64,000 bases of DNA from Leptothrix discophora (lineage in GTDB: Bacteria; Pseudomonadota; Gammaproteobacteria; Burkholderiales; Burkholderiaceae_C), in contig NZ_JAUZEE010000001.1 in NCBI RefSeq assembly GCF_030705305.1, forward strand, positions 310,001 to 374,000, given 5' to 3'. This document shows, piece after piece, positions 38,714 through 47,237 of the stretch. The first letter of the stretch is position 1, and each line of letters begins with the position of its first letter. Both the position numbers and the translations under genes were made by a program. Under the pieces are notes generated by a model. The model saw only the letters and a list, made by a program, of their open reading frames with translations, did not search any database and was not told the DNA's origin.

Positions 38714-39529
38714 ATGTCCATCGTCCTGGATGCCCTGCGCAAGGCCGAAGCCGAACGGGCCCGTGGCGAGGTGCCCGGCCTGCACAGCGGCCTCGGTCCG
38801 GCGGTGGTGCCGCTGCCGGCCAGCCGCACCGCTGCCTTGCCCTGGGCCTGGCTGGCGGCCGGTGCCGGCGGCCTGCTGGTGCTGATCGCGGTGGTGATCG
38901 GTGCGGGCGCCTGGTGGCGCTGGGTCCGTGCGGACGTGGCGCAACCGGCGAACGGGTCATTCGCGGGCGTGTCACAACCGTCGCAACCTTCGCCATCGAC
39001 ACCGCTGCCGTCCGCGTCGGTGCCGGTCCCGAGCCCGGCCACCACGCCGGCACCGATCGCAGCGACGGCTCGCGTGACAGCAGGTCCGACGCCCGTTCCT
39101 GCACCGGCACCGGTCCCGACGCCCGTCACCCCGCCGGCCGCGCCGGCCGCGGCGACCTCGCCCACGAAGATCGTGCCGCTGGGCCAGGCCACGCCGGCGC
39201 CGCAGGCCAACACGGTTCCTTCAACGATCACGCCGCCGATCGCGCCGATCACGCCGGTCGCTCCGGCCGTTGCCGCCCCGGCCACCCCGCCGGCCGATGG
39301 CCGCCCGGTCGCGCTGGCCGACCTGCCCGAGGACGTGCGCCGGGAGCTGCCGCCGTTGAGCGTGGGCGGCCTGATCCAGATGGACGACCCGCCGCGTCGC
39401 AGCCTGATCATCAACGGCGTGATCGTGATGGAAGGCGAGGCGATCCAGCCCGGCCTCGTGCTCGAACGCATCGGCAACGGCCAGGCCGTGCTGCGCCACA
39501 AGGGCTGGCGGGTGCTGCTGGGCATCTGA
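38714..39529 (+). CDS. gspB: General secretion pathway protein GspB-like
   Basis: Bitopic inner-membrane partner of GspA, 271 residues. The N-terminus MSIVLDALRKAEAERARGE matches the conserved cytoplasmic GspB peptide, followed by a membrane helix near residues 43-67. A long Pro/Ala/Thr linker follows, rich in PTPVPAPAP-type repeats. The C-terminal domain from about residue 200 (LPEDVRRELPPLSVGGLIQM, then SLIINGVIVMEGE) is the conserved periplasmic GspB domain. It forms an operon with gspA. An imperfect inverted repeat (CCGCACGC at 39536-39543, GCGTGCGG at 39555-39562) follows the stop. Confidence 0.9.
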   Translation: MSIVLDALRKAEAERARGEVPGLHSGLGPAVVPLPASRTAALPWAWLAAGAGGLLVLIAVVIGAGAWWRWVRADVAQPANGSFAGVSQPSQPSPSTPLPSASVPVPSPATTPAPIAATARVTAGPTPVPAPAPVPTPVTPPAAPAAATSPTKIVPLGQATPAPQANTVPSTITPPIAPITPVAPAVAAPATPPADGRPVALADLPEDVRRELPPLSVGGLIQMDDPPRRSLIINGVIVMEGEAIQPGLVLERIGNGQAVLRHKGWRVLLGI

Positions 39530-39684
39530 GCGCGGCCGCACGCCGACCGGCTTCGCGTGCGGTATTGCCAGTTCGGGCGTGGCGCCGGTCGCATCGGGCG
39601 AGTTGACGCTGGCACCGGCCGGGCGCGACAGTCCTCCAGCCGACTTGCCGCCTTGGCAGACCCGTCGCGCAGGAGGAAGACAAG

Positions 39685-40860
39685 ATGCCCAAGACCCTCG
39701 TGTTCTGTGCCGACGGCACCTGGAACGGCCCCGACGACGACAACGCGCCGACGGCCGCCGCCGCAGCCGCCGATCCGACCCGCGCCGGCCCGGACGGCCC
39801 GGACGAGAAGGAGCGCAAGCTCGACGGCATCACCAACGTGCTCAAGCTCTTCCAGGCGCTGGAGGGTGAACGGCTCGGTTACGACGACGCCGAGGCCGAG
39901 GAGCAGGAGAAGGTCCTGGTGGTCGACGGCGTGGAGGTCCAGCGCGCCCGTTACATCCACGGCGTCGGCGATTCGGGCGGGCCGATCACCACGCTGTTCG
40001 GCGGCACCTTCGGCGCGGGGATCATCTCGCGCATCGTGCGTGGCTACACCTTCCTGTCGCGCAACCACGAGCCGGGCGACGCGATCGTCATCGTCGGCTT
40101 CAGCCGCGGTGCCTACACCGCCCGCGCGCTGGCCGGCCTGGTGGCCGGGCAGGGGCTGTTGCGCAAGGGCCTGACCCAGCCGAAGGAAGCCGCCTACCAG
40201 GCTGGCGCCAAGGCCTGGTTCCGCTACCGCAAGAACCGCAGCCAGAACCTGGACTGGCGGGCCCGGCTGGCCGAATCGGTGTCGCACCTGGGTGCCTTCA
40301 TCCGCAGCGACGGGCTGAAGGACACGGACTTCGTGCCGGTCGAGCGCATCCGCGCCGTGGCGGTCTGGGACACCGTCGGATCGCTGGGCCTGCCCGACTA
40401 CCAGGGCAACATCCGCAAGGACCGCTACCAGTTCGCCGACAACCAGCTCAGCGAGAAGGTCGAATGGGGCCTGCATGCGGTCGCGCGCGGCGAGCGCCGG
40501 GTCGACTTCACGCCGACGCTGTGGGAGCCCACGCGCGGCCAGATCCTGCAGATGCAGTTTCCCGGCGCGCACTCGGACGTTGGCGGTGGCTACCCGGCTG
40601 GCGAGGAATCCGGCCTGTCCAACATCAGCCTGAACTGGATGGCCGGCGAACTGCGCCGGCTGGGCGTGCGCATCCGGGAGGACCTGGCCGAGTTGCATCC
40701 CGGCAACCCGCTGGGCCCGGCCCACAAGCCCTGGGAATCGCCGACCTTCCGCTTCGCCGGCAAGGCCGACCGCGACCTGGACGCGCAGGGCGTGCCGCGT
40801 CATCTGGCGGTCGACGAGCGCCTGGCGGCGCTGGCGGGCAAGCCCGAGCCGTTCGCCTGA
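39685..40860 (+). CDS. DUF2235-domain hydrolase (Tle1-like phospholipase fold)
   Basis: Alpha/beta hydrolase-type protein of 391 residues with the DUF2235 domain, which in some proteins is the catalytic part of type VI secretion phospholipases. The N-terminus KTLVFCADGTWNGPDDDN is the family hallmark. The nucleophile is predicted as S140 in VGFSRGAYTAR, with D229 in VWDTVGS and H296 in PGAHSDVGGGY completing the triad. No VgrG, PAAR or immunity gene is adjacent, so an effector role is not supported by context. Its stop and that of the convergent ParB-like gene lie in an inverted repeat GCCTGA-GG-TCAGGC at 40855-40868. Confidence 0.88.
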   Translation: MPKTLVFCADGTWNGPDDDNAPTAAAAAADPTRAGPDGPDEKERKLDGITNVLKLFQALEGERLGYDDAEAEEQEKVLVVDGVEVQRARYIHGVGDSGGPITTLFGGTFGAGIISRIVRGYTFLSRNHEPGDAIVIVGFSRGAYTARALAGLVAGQGLLRKGLTQPKEAAYQAGAKAWFRYRKNRSQNLDWRARLAESVSHLGAFIRSDGLKDTDFVPVERIRAVAVWDTVGSLGLPDYQGNIRKDRYQFADNQLSEKVEWGLHAVARGERRVDFTPTLWEPTRGQILQMQFPGAHSDVGGGYPAGEESGLSNISLNWMAGELRRLGVRIREDLAELHPGNPLGPAHKPWESPTFRFAGKADRDLDAQGVPRHLAVDERLAALAGKPEPFA

Positions 40861-40862
40861 GG

Positions 40863-41759
40863 TCAGGCCGACTGGAGCGCCGCGAGCTGCCGCCTGAGCG
40901 CCGCGTTCTCGGCCTCCAGCTCGGCGATGCGCGCGCGCAGCACCTCGACCGAATCGGGTGCGCCGCCTGAGGTCTCTGCAGACGCGTCGGCAGCCGCATC
41001 GGCCGCGCCGTCCTCGCGCGGCTTGCGGCGGGCCTCGCGGGCGCGCCGGGCGGCCTGCTTGAGCTCGTCCTTGCCACCGCTGGCGGCGGCGACCTGTTCC
41101 TCGGCCGGCAACGTCGCCACGGCGGCGGCGGCGCTGATCGACAGGTCGCCGGCCCGCACGGCCGCGACGACTTCCGGCGCGGCCTGCTGGTGGATCTTCT
41201 CGATCATCGCGACCTGGGCCGGGCTCAGGCGCGCGGCGCGGGCCAGCTCCTCGCGGCTCTTGAGGGCGGACGGCGCGATCGGTGCGGCGGCGGGGCTGCC
41301 ATCCGCCGATGCCGTGACGGGGGGCGCGCCGTCGACATCCCAGGGCGCGGCGTCGCGGGCGGGCGGGGCGTCGGTGGCCGGGTCCTGCGAGGTCCGCTCG
41401 GCCGCCTCCTGCAATTGGCGCTCGCGCCGCGCCTTGACGATCTCGCGCTGGCGCAGCGCCAGCTCGCCGCGCTGGAAGTCGGTCAGGCTGCGACGGCCGA
41501 GGTGCTGCTCGATCATCCACAGCTTGACGTCCTCGACCGAGCGGAAGCGCGTGTTCTGGACCGTGCGGAAGGGCAGGCCGTGCTTCTGGCAGATGCCGTA
41601 GCGGTTGTGGCCGTCCACCAGCAGCTCGCCCCACAGCACCAGCGCATCGCGGCAGCCTTCGGTGACGAGGCTGCGCTCGAGCGCATCGTGCTCGTCGGGC
41701 GTCAGCGGGTCGATGTAGGCCTGGATCTCGGGGTCTATGACGATGCGGGTGTCTGACAT
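40863..41759 (-). CDS. ParB N-terminal-domain protein (orphan)
   Basis: A 298-residue protein whose first 130 residues resemble the ParB/Srx-like nuclease or CTP-binding domain: ERSLVTEGCRDALVLWGE and LLVDGHNRYGICQKHGL carry the D-G-H-x-R motif. The middle part is Ala/Pro-rich (about 130-170), followed by a helical region (REELARAARLSPAQVAMIEK) that may be a helix-turn-helix. A C-terminal coiled coil ends in RARIAELEAENAALRRQLAA. It is not the chromosomal parB by position, since no parA or origin genes are near. Plasmid- or phage-derived regulators of this type exist. Function unknown. Confidence 0.75.
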   Translation of the reverse strand: MSDTRIVIDPEIQAYIDPLTPDEHDALERSLVTEGCRDALVLWGELLVDGHNRYGICQKHGLPFRTVQNTRFRSVEDVKLWMIEQHLGRRSLTDFQRGELALRQREIVKARRERQLQEAAERTSQDPATDAPPARDAAPWDVDGAPPVTASADGSPAAAPIAPSALKSREELARAARLSPAQVAMIEKIHQQAAPEVVAAVRAGDLSISAAAAVATLPAEEQVAAASGGKDELKQAARRAREARRKPREDGAADAAADASAETSGGAPDSVEVLRARIAELEAENAALRRQLAALQSA

Positions 41760-41901
41760 GGGCGGCGGTCTGGGCTCGTGGAAGGACGCGAAAGGGCGCG
41801 GATTCTAGGGGGCCGGGGTGTCGCGGCCGGACCGGCGATGATCCGGCCCCTGCTCGCCTGCCTGCCCACCCGTTCCCCGGCCCCGCACCCACCGCCCGAC
41901 C

Positions 41902-42297
41902 ATGCGCTCGCCCATCTCCATCGTCGACGTCGACCGCCCGATCACCTGGACCCGCTACCGCAAGGGCCTGTGCGACGACTGCGCCGCCAACTGCTGCACG
42001 ATGCCCGTGGAGGTGCGCTTGCCGGACCTCGTCCGGCTCGACCTGGTCGATCCGTTCGAGGCCGAGCACGAGGCGCCGAAGCAGATCGCCCGGCGGCTGG
42101 AGAAAGCCCGCGTGGTCGAGCGCTACCACGTCAGGTCGGGCATCTACACGCTGGCGCGGCGGGCCAATGGCGACTGCCATTTCCTGGACGCCGCGAGCCG
42201 CCGCTGCACGGTCTACGCGCAGCGCCCGGACACCTGCCGCAAGCATCCGGAGGTCGGGCCGAGGCCGGGGCATTGCCCGTACGGGCGCCGCATCTGA
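41902..42297 (+). CDS. YkgJ-family cysteine cluster protein
   Basis: Small cytoplasmic protein of 131 residues with eight or so conserved cysteines expected to bind iron-sulfur or zinc: CDDCAANCC near residue 24, GDCHFLD, RRCTVYAQRPDTCRKHP, and a final HCPYG. This pattern is that of the YkgJ/UPF0153 family, whose biochemical role is unresolved. It is monocistronic and converges on the phosphate acetyltransferase gene, with a strong hairpin between them. Confidence 0.88.
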   Translation: MRSPISIVDVDRPITWTRYRKGLCDDCAANCCTMPVEVRLPDLVRLDLVDPFEAEHEAPKQIARRLEKARVVERYHVRSGIYTLARRANGDCHFLDAASRRCTVYAQRPDTCRKHPEVGPRPGHCPYGRRI

Positions 42298-42319
42298 CGG
42301 GCCGGCCCTCGCCGGCCCG
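42298..42319. terminator. GC-rich hairpin between convergent genes
   Basis: A perfect 9-bp stem, CGGGCCGGC and GCCGGCCCG, with loop CCTC. It starts at the base after the YkgJ stop and lies 19 bp before the end of the convergent gene. T-tracts are weak on both sides, so it would act as a structural barrier in both directions rather than a classic intrinsic terminator. Confidence 0.5.
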
Positions 42320-42337
42320 AGCCGGCTTGTTCCCGCG

Positions 42338-43756
42338 TCAGTCCCCGGTCGACGGCTGCGCGGCAGCGTGCATCGCCCGCGCCATCACGCCGGCCAGCGC
42401 CGCCGAGGCCTTGCGGGCGACCGCCGGGTCGGCCCGGCTGGTCAGCGCGATCGGCACGCGCGCGCCCAGCACCACGCCGCTGGACGAGGCGCCGGCGAGG
42501 TACTCGAGCTGCTTGGCGAGCATGTTGCCGGCCTCCAGGTCGGGCACGACCAGGATGTCAGCCTGGCCGGCCACCGGCGACTCGATGCCCTTGATGCGCG
42601 CGGCCTCGGCCGAGATCGCGTTGTCGAAGGCGAGCGGGCCGTCCAGCGTGGCGTGCGCGATCTGGCCTCGGTCGGCCATCTTGCACAGCGCGGCGGCGTC
42701 CAGCGTCGAGGCGATGCGCGGCGTCACCGTCTCGACCGCCGACAGCAGCGCGACCCTGGGCCGGTCCACGCCCAGCGCGCGGGCCAGGTCGACGGCGTTG
42801 CGCACGATGTCGGCCTTGTCCTCCAGCGTCGGCGCGATGTTGATGGCCGCGTCGGTCACCAGCAGCGGGCGCGGATAGGCCGGCACCTCGAAGCGGAAGA
42901 CATGCGACATGCGCCGGCCGGTGCGCAGCCCGCGCTCGGCCAGCACCGCCGCCATCAGCTCGTCGGTGTGCAGGCTGCCCTTCATCAGCATGCCGACCTC
43001 GCCCCGCGCGGCCAGCATCGCGGCGGTGGTGGCCGAGGCATGGCTGTGCTCGGTGTCGACGATCTCGACGCCGTCGAGCGACAGGCCCAGGCTCGCGGCC
43101 AGCGCCAGCAGCCGGGACCGCGGGGCGACCAGCACCGGCACGATCAGGCCGGCCTCGGCCGAATCGAGCGCGCCGCGCAGCGAGGCCTCGTCGCAGGGAT
43201 GCACCACCGCGCAGCGCACGGCGGGGTGGCCCTGGAGCGTCGCGAGCCATTCCTCGATGCGGGCCTCCGGGTCGAACAGGTGCAGCGTGGGCAGTGCCGC
43301 ACGGCGCCGGCTGATGCGCGTGGTCGGGGCCCGGACCAGCGCCTCGCCGGTCACCACTGGCTCGCCGTTCTGGTTCAGCACCGTGCAGTCCATGCGGACG
43401 TGACGGTGGGCGTCGTCCTTGTCCTTGACGCACAGCGTGACGGTCAGCGTGTCGCCGACCCGCACCGGCAGCAGGAACTTCAGGCTCTGTTCCAGGTAGA
43501 TCGTGCCGGGGCCGGGGAATTCGGTGCCCAGCACGCTGGAGATCAGCGCGCCGGCCCACATGCCATGGGCGATCACGCCGTGGAAGCGCGTGCCCTCGGC
43601 GTATTCGTCGTCGATGTGGGCGGGGTTGACGTCGCCCGACACCAGCGCGAAGGCGTTGATGTCGTCGCGGCTGAGGGTGCGGCGCATCTGCGCGCACTGG
43701 CCCACGCGCAGCTCGTCGTAGGTGATGTTCTCGATGACTTCGTCAGGGGCGATCAT
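42338..43756 (-). CDS. Bifunctional enoyl-CoA hydratase/phosphate acetyltransferase
   Basis: Two-domain enzyme of 472 residues. The N-terminal 150 residues are a MaoC-type hydratase (SGDVNPAHIDDEYA and FHGVIAHGMWAGALISS). The C-terminal 300 residues are a phosphotransacetylase/phosphotransbutyrylase fold (VVHPCDEASLRGAL, MLMKGSLHTDELM, SHVFRFEVP). The combination is common in proteobacteria next to fabI and acetate kinase. Here it is downstream of fabI by 35 bp, but no ackA is present. It probably links short-chain acyl-CoA and acyl-phosphate pools. The start ATG at 43756 gives MIAPDEVIENITYDEL. Confidence 0.93.
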   Translation of the reverse strand: MIAPDEVIENITYDELRVGQCAQMRRTLSRDDINAFALVSGDVNPAHIDDEYAEGTRFHGVIAHGMWAGALISSVLGTEFPGPGTIYLEQSLKFLLPVRVGDTLTVTLCVKDKDDAHRHVRMDCTVLNQNGEPVVTGEALVRAPTTRISRRRAALPTLHLFDPEARIEEWLATLQGHPAVRCAVVHPCDEASLRGALDSAEAGLIVPVLVAPRSRLLALAASLGLSLDGVEIVDTEHSHASATTAAMLAARGEVGMLMKGSLHTDELMAAVLAERGLRTGRRMSHVFRFEVPAYPRPLLVTDAAINIAPTLEDKADIVRNAVDLARALGVDRPRVALLSAVETVTPRIASTLDAAALCKMADRGQIAHATLDGPLAFDNAISAEAARIKGIESPVAGQADILVVPDLEAGNMLAKQLEYLAGASSSGVVLGARVPIALTSRADPAVARKASAALAGVMARAMHAAAQPSTGD

Positions 43757-43791
43757 GGCGGTCCAGTGGAGGAGGGGTCGGGCCGGTCGGC

Positions 43792-44632
<841 letters not shown>

Positions 44633-44810
44633 CGGGTCAGGAATGGACAAAAGGCAATGTAGGTGGGTCCAGCCGGACTTGAAACTGATCGACATCAAGA
44701 GAACAGTCAGGGTCACCACCGATCACGCGGCATCTTGCCGGCGCGGCATCTCAGCGGCGTGACGCGACGCGGCGACCCGGCCGATCGAGAATTCGTCGCT
44801 GCACATTCAT

Positions 44811-44846
44811 CGTCAACCGCATCGCCAACCGCATCCTCAACCGCAT
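44811..44846. repeat. Three 12-bp direct repeats upstream of the LDH-like gene
   Basis: Three tandem units of NNNCAACCGCAT (CGTCAACCGCAT, CGCCAACCGCAT, CCTCAACCGCAT) end 18 bp before the ATG at 44865. They sit in the 5' leader between the divergent fabI and LDH-like genes. They could be an operator array or an unstable repeat. Confidence 0.8.
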
Positions 44847-44864
44847 CCTGGACTGGAGCTTTTC

Positions 44865-45791
44865 ATGACCCGACGCATCGCGATCATCGGCACCGGCTGG
44901 GTCGGCACCAGCGTGGCCATGGCCACCCTGCAGGCCGGCGTGGCCGACGAACTCTGGCTGCACGACGCCCGCAGCGCCATCGCCGAGGGCGAGGCGATGG
45001 ACCTGGCGCACGGCGCCGCCTTCTACCCGCCGTGCCGGGTGCGGGCGGTGGCCGAGCTGGCGGAGGTCCGCGCCTGCGACGTCGTCGTCGTGGCCGCCGG
45101 CCGCAATGGCAAGCCCGGCGAATCCCGGCTGGACCTTTTGCGCGACAACGCCCGGCTGATCGCCGAGATCGGTCGCACGCTGGCCAGCGGCTTCGACGGC
45201 ACCGTCGTGCTGGTGACCAACCCGGTGGACGTGCTGACCCAGGTCATGACCGAAGCCAGCGGCCTGCCGCCCTCGCGTGTGCTGGGCACCGGCACCATGC
45301 TCGACACCGCCCGGCTGCGCCAGATGCTGGGGGCCGAGCTGCGGCTGGACACGCACTCGATCCATGCCCAGGTGATCGGCGAGCACGGCGATTCGGAGGT
45401 CGTGCTGTGGTCCGGCGCCCGGGTCGGCGGCATGCCGCTGCGGCAGTGGCAGGGCTGGGACGCAGCGACGCTGGAGCCGCGCATCGCGCACGACGTGCGC
45501 CGCGCCGCCTACGAGGTCATCCAGCGCAAGGGCGCCACCAACCACGCGATCGGCCTGGTGACGGCCAACCTGCTGGGCACGCTGCTGCGCGGCGAGCGCC
45601 GGCTGCTGACCGTCTCGCGCCTGCAGTCCGGCGCCTGCGCTCTGCAGGGCGTGGCGTTGTCCTTGCCGACGGTGGTCAGCGCCGCCGGCGGCACCGAGGT
45701 CATCGAGCCTGCGATGGACGAGGCCGAACGCGCCGCGCTGCAGGCGTCGGCCGAGGTGCTGCGCCGGGCGCTGGGCACGCTGGCGGGCTGA
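44865..45791 (+). CDS. L-lactate/malate dehydrogenase family protein
   Basis: NAD-dependent 2-hydroxyacid dehydrogenase of 308 residues. The nucleotide motif is IIGTGWVGTSVA. The catalytic histidine is in IGEHGDSE and the substrate arginine in the GTGTMLDTARLRQ region, both as in L-LDH. The mobile loop reads AGRNGKPGESR: LDHs have glutamine and MDHs arginine at the position occupied here by glycine, so the substrate may be bulkier than lactate. GGAG lies 6 bp upstream of the ATG. It is monocistronic and divergent from fabI across about 236 bp. Confidence 0.88.
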   Translation: MTRRIAIIGTGWVGTSVAMATLQAGVADELWLHDARSAIAEGEAMDLAHGAAFYPPCRVRAVAELAEVRACDVVVVAAGRNGKPGESRLDLLRDNARLIAEIGRTLASGFDGTVVLVTNPVDVLTQVMTEASGLPPSRVLGTGTMLDTARLRQMLGAELRLDTHSIHAQVIGEHGDSEVVLWSGARVGGMPLRQWQGWDAATLEPRIAHDVRRAAYEVIQRKGATNHAIGLVTANLLGTLLRGERRLLTVSRLQSGACALQGVALSLPTVVSAAGGTEVIEPAMDEAERAALQASAEVLRRALGTLAG

Positions 45792-45807
45792 GACGGGGAG
45801 GGCGGCA

Positions 45808-46761
45808 TCAGCGGATCGACGGCAGGCTCGGCCCTGGCGGGCGCAGCCGTTCGAGGTCGGTCAGGCAGCCGTTGACCGGCAGATCGGCCGGGCCGGGGGC
45901 GGCGTCCGGCCGGTCCTGCCAGGGCCGCAGCAGTTGCTGCAGCGCGGCGACGATCCAGGCGTTCCAGTCGGGCAGCCCGGCGCTCGGCCGGTGGACGCCC
46001 GCCGGGCCGGCTGCGGGGCATGCGCTCAGGATGGGCTGGCTGCGTGCGCCATGCGCCACCACCAGCGGCAGCACGCCGCAGGCCCGCTCGCCGCAGTCGG
46101 CGGCGGCCGGGTCGTCACGGCTCTGGATCATCGCGACGCCGTGCTGTGTCAGGTCGGCCAGCCCGGTGCGGACCCAGGCGCTGTCCATCCCCATTCCGGG
46201 TGGGACGTAGCCGGCATCCACCGTCAGCAGGGCCCGGACCTGGATGCGCGCACCGGCGCCCGGTGCCCAGCGCCGGGCCAGGGCCTCGATCGAACCGGCT
46301 GCACGGCCGCTGCCCAGCAGCGCGGTGGTCTCGCAGGCCACGGGCACGTCCGGCATCGCGCAAAGCTGATCGACGGCGTCGGCGACCTCGGCCTCCGGCC
46401 GGCCCGCGCCGACCAGCGTCAGCGTGACGTGACCGGCCACCAGCAAGGACGTGGCGAGGGCCGGCTCGGGCGAGGCATCGAGCGCCGGGTCCGTCATCAC
46501 GACGACCAGCGCGCGGCGCTGGCCGGCCGGAACGTCGCCTGGCCAGTGGGCGGTGGCGGCGCTGCGTGCCAGCGTCCGCGCGGCCGGCGGGTCGGTGGAC
46601 GGTGCGGGGGGCGACGCGGGAGCGGTGTCGCCACCGTTGCCACCGCCACCGCATCCGGACAGCGCCAAGGCGGTCGCCAGCAGCAGGCTGGCCGGGCAGG
46701 CCAGGACGTGAGCCGCCGCTCGGGCGTGACTCGCTTGGGTAGTTACGTGATCATTTGTCAC
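45808..46761 (-). CDS. Hypothetical lipoprotein
   Basis: A 317-residue protein starting at GTG 46761. A lipoprotein signal peptide ends in the lipobox LSGC at about residue 37, followed by a Gly-rich stretch and a Pro/Ser/Thr linker, so the mature protein is probably anchored in the outer membrane. The remainder shows hydrophobic strand-like segments (ALVVVMTDPALD, VTLTLVGAG) and five cysteines that could pair. I recognise no domain. The start codon lies inside a palindrome (46745-46763) next to the divergent HTH gene. Confidence 0.7.
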   Translation of the reverse strand: MTNDHVTTQASHARAAAHVLACPASLLLATALALSGCGGGGNGGDTAPASPPAPSTDPPAARTLARSAATAHWPGDVPAGQRRALVVVMTDPALDASPEPALATSLLVAGHVTLTLVGAGRPEAEVADAVDQLCAMPDVPVACETTALLGSGRAAGSIEALARRWAPGAGARIQVRALLTVDAGYVPPGMGMDSAWVRTGLADLTQHGVAMIQSRDDPAAADCGERACGVLPLVVAHGARSQPILSACPAAGPAGVHRPSAGLPDWNAWIVAALQQLLRPWQDRPDAAPGPADLPVNGCLTDLERLRPPGPSLPSIR

Positions 46762-46763
46762 GT
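46745..46763. promoter_or_regulatory. Palindromic operator-like site
   Basis: Inverted repeat ACGTGA-N7-TCACGT in the short gap between the divergent lipoprotein and HTH-regulator genes. It overlaps the GTG start of the lipoprotein gene. Its position fits binding by the adjacent HTH protein, but this is inferred from layout alone. Confidence 0.4.
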
Positions 46764-46825
46764 CAGGGAGTTGACTGCGTCCCCCGGTTTCGCCCTATCC
46801 CCCAAAGGTAGGTAGCGTCAGCCGG

Positions 46826-47230
46826 ATGAACACGGCGAAGGCGCAATTTGCGCTTCGGTTACGCGAGGCGATGGTGGCCGAGGGCTATGCCCCTCGGCCG
46901 GCCGTGCTCGAGCGCGAGTTCAACACCCGCCACTTCGGCAAGTCGATGACGCTGCACGGCGTGCGGCGCTGGTTGCTGGGCCAGACCATGCCGTCACAGG
47001 ACAAGCTGCTGACGCTGTCGCGCTGGCTGCGCGTCCCGCCGGAGGACCTGGCCTTCGGCTCGGAGCCGCGCCGGGCGCTGGAGGCCCGCCAGGCCAGCTG
47101 GGACCAGGGCATCGGCTATGCCGACCGGCACATCTTCGAGCTCTACCTGAAGCTGCCGGTGCCGGCCCGCAAGACCGCCCGCGACGTGATCGCGGCACTG
47201 GCCGTGGCGCACCAGGTCGAAGGGGCCTGA
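46826..47230 (+). CDS. Small HTH transcriptional regulator (XRE-like)
   Basis: A 134-residue protein. Residues about 8-75 look like a lambda-repressor-type helix-turn-helix: FALRLREAMVAEGYAPRPAV, then GKSMTLHGVRRWLLGQTMPS and QDKLLTLSRWLRVPPEDLAF. The remainder is helical with LYLKLPVPARKTARDVIAAL. Proteins like this are common as orphan regulators in Burkholderiales. Its stop and the stop of the convergent kinase gene lie in the inverted repeat GGCCTGA-N7-TCAGGCC (47224-47244). Confidence 0.8.
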   Translation: MNTAKAQFALRLREAMVAEGYAPRPAVLEREFNTRHFGKSMTLHGVRRWLLGQTMPSQDKLLTLSRWLRVPPEDLAFGSEPRRALEARQASWDQGIGYADRHIFELYLKLPVPARKTARDVIAALAVAHQVEGA

Positions 47231-47237
47231 GCGTCGT

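Noticed and set aside
37010-39529. gspA/gspB as MSHA pilus genes (mshM-like)
   Set aside because: The peptidoglycan-binding C-terminus and conserved GspB partner fit GspA/GspB better, and no other msh genes are near.
38446-42273. 1275-codon minus-strand frame
   Set aside because: Spans several convincing genes on both strands (gspA, gspB, DUF2235, ParB-like); typical high-GC shadow.
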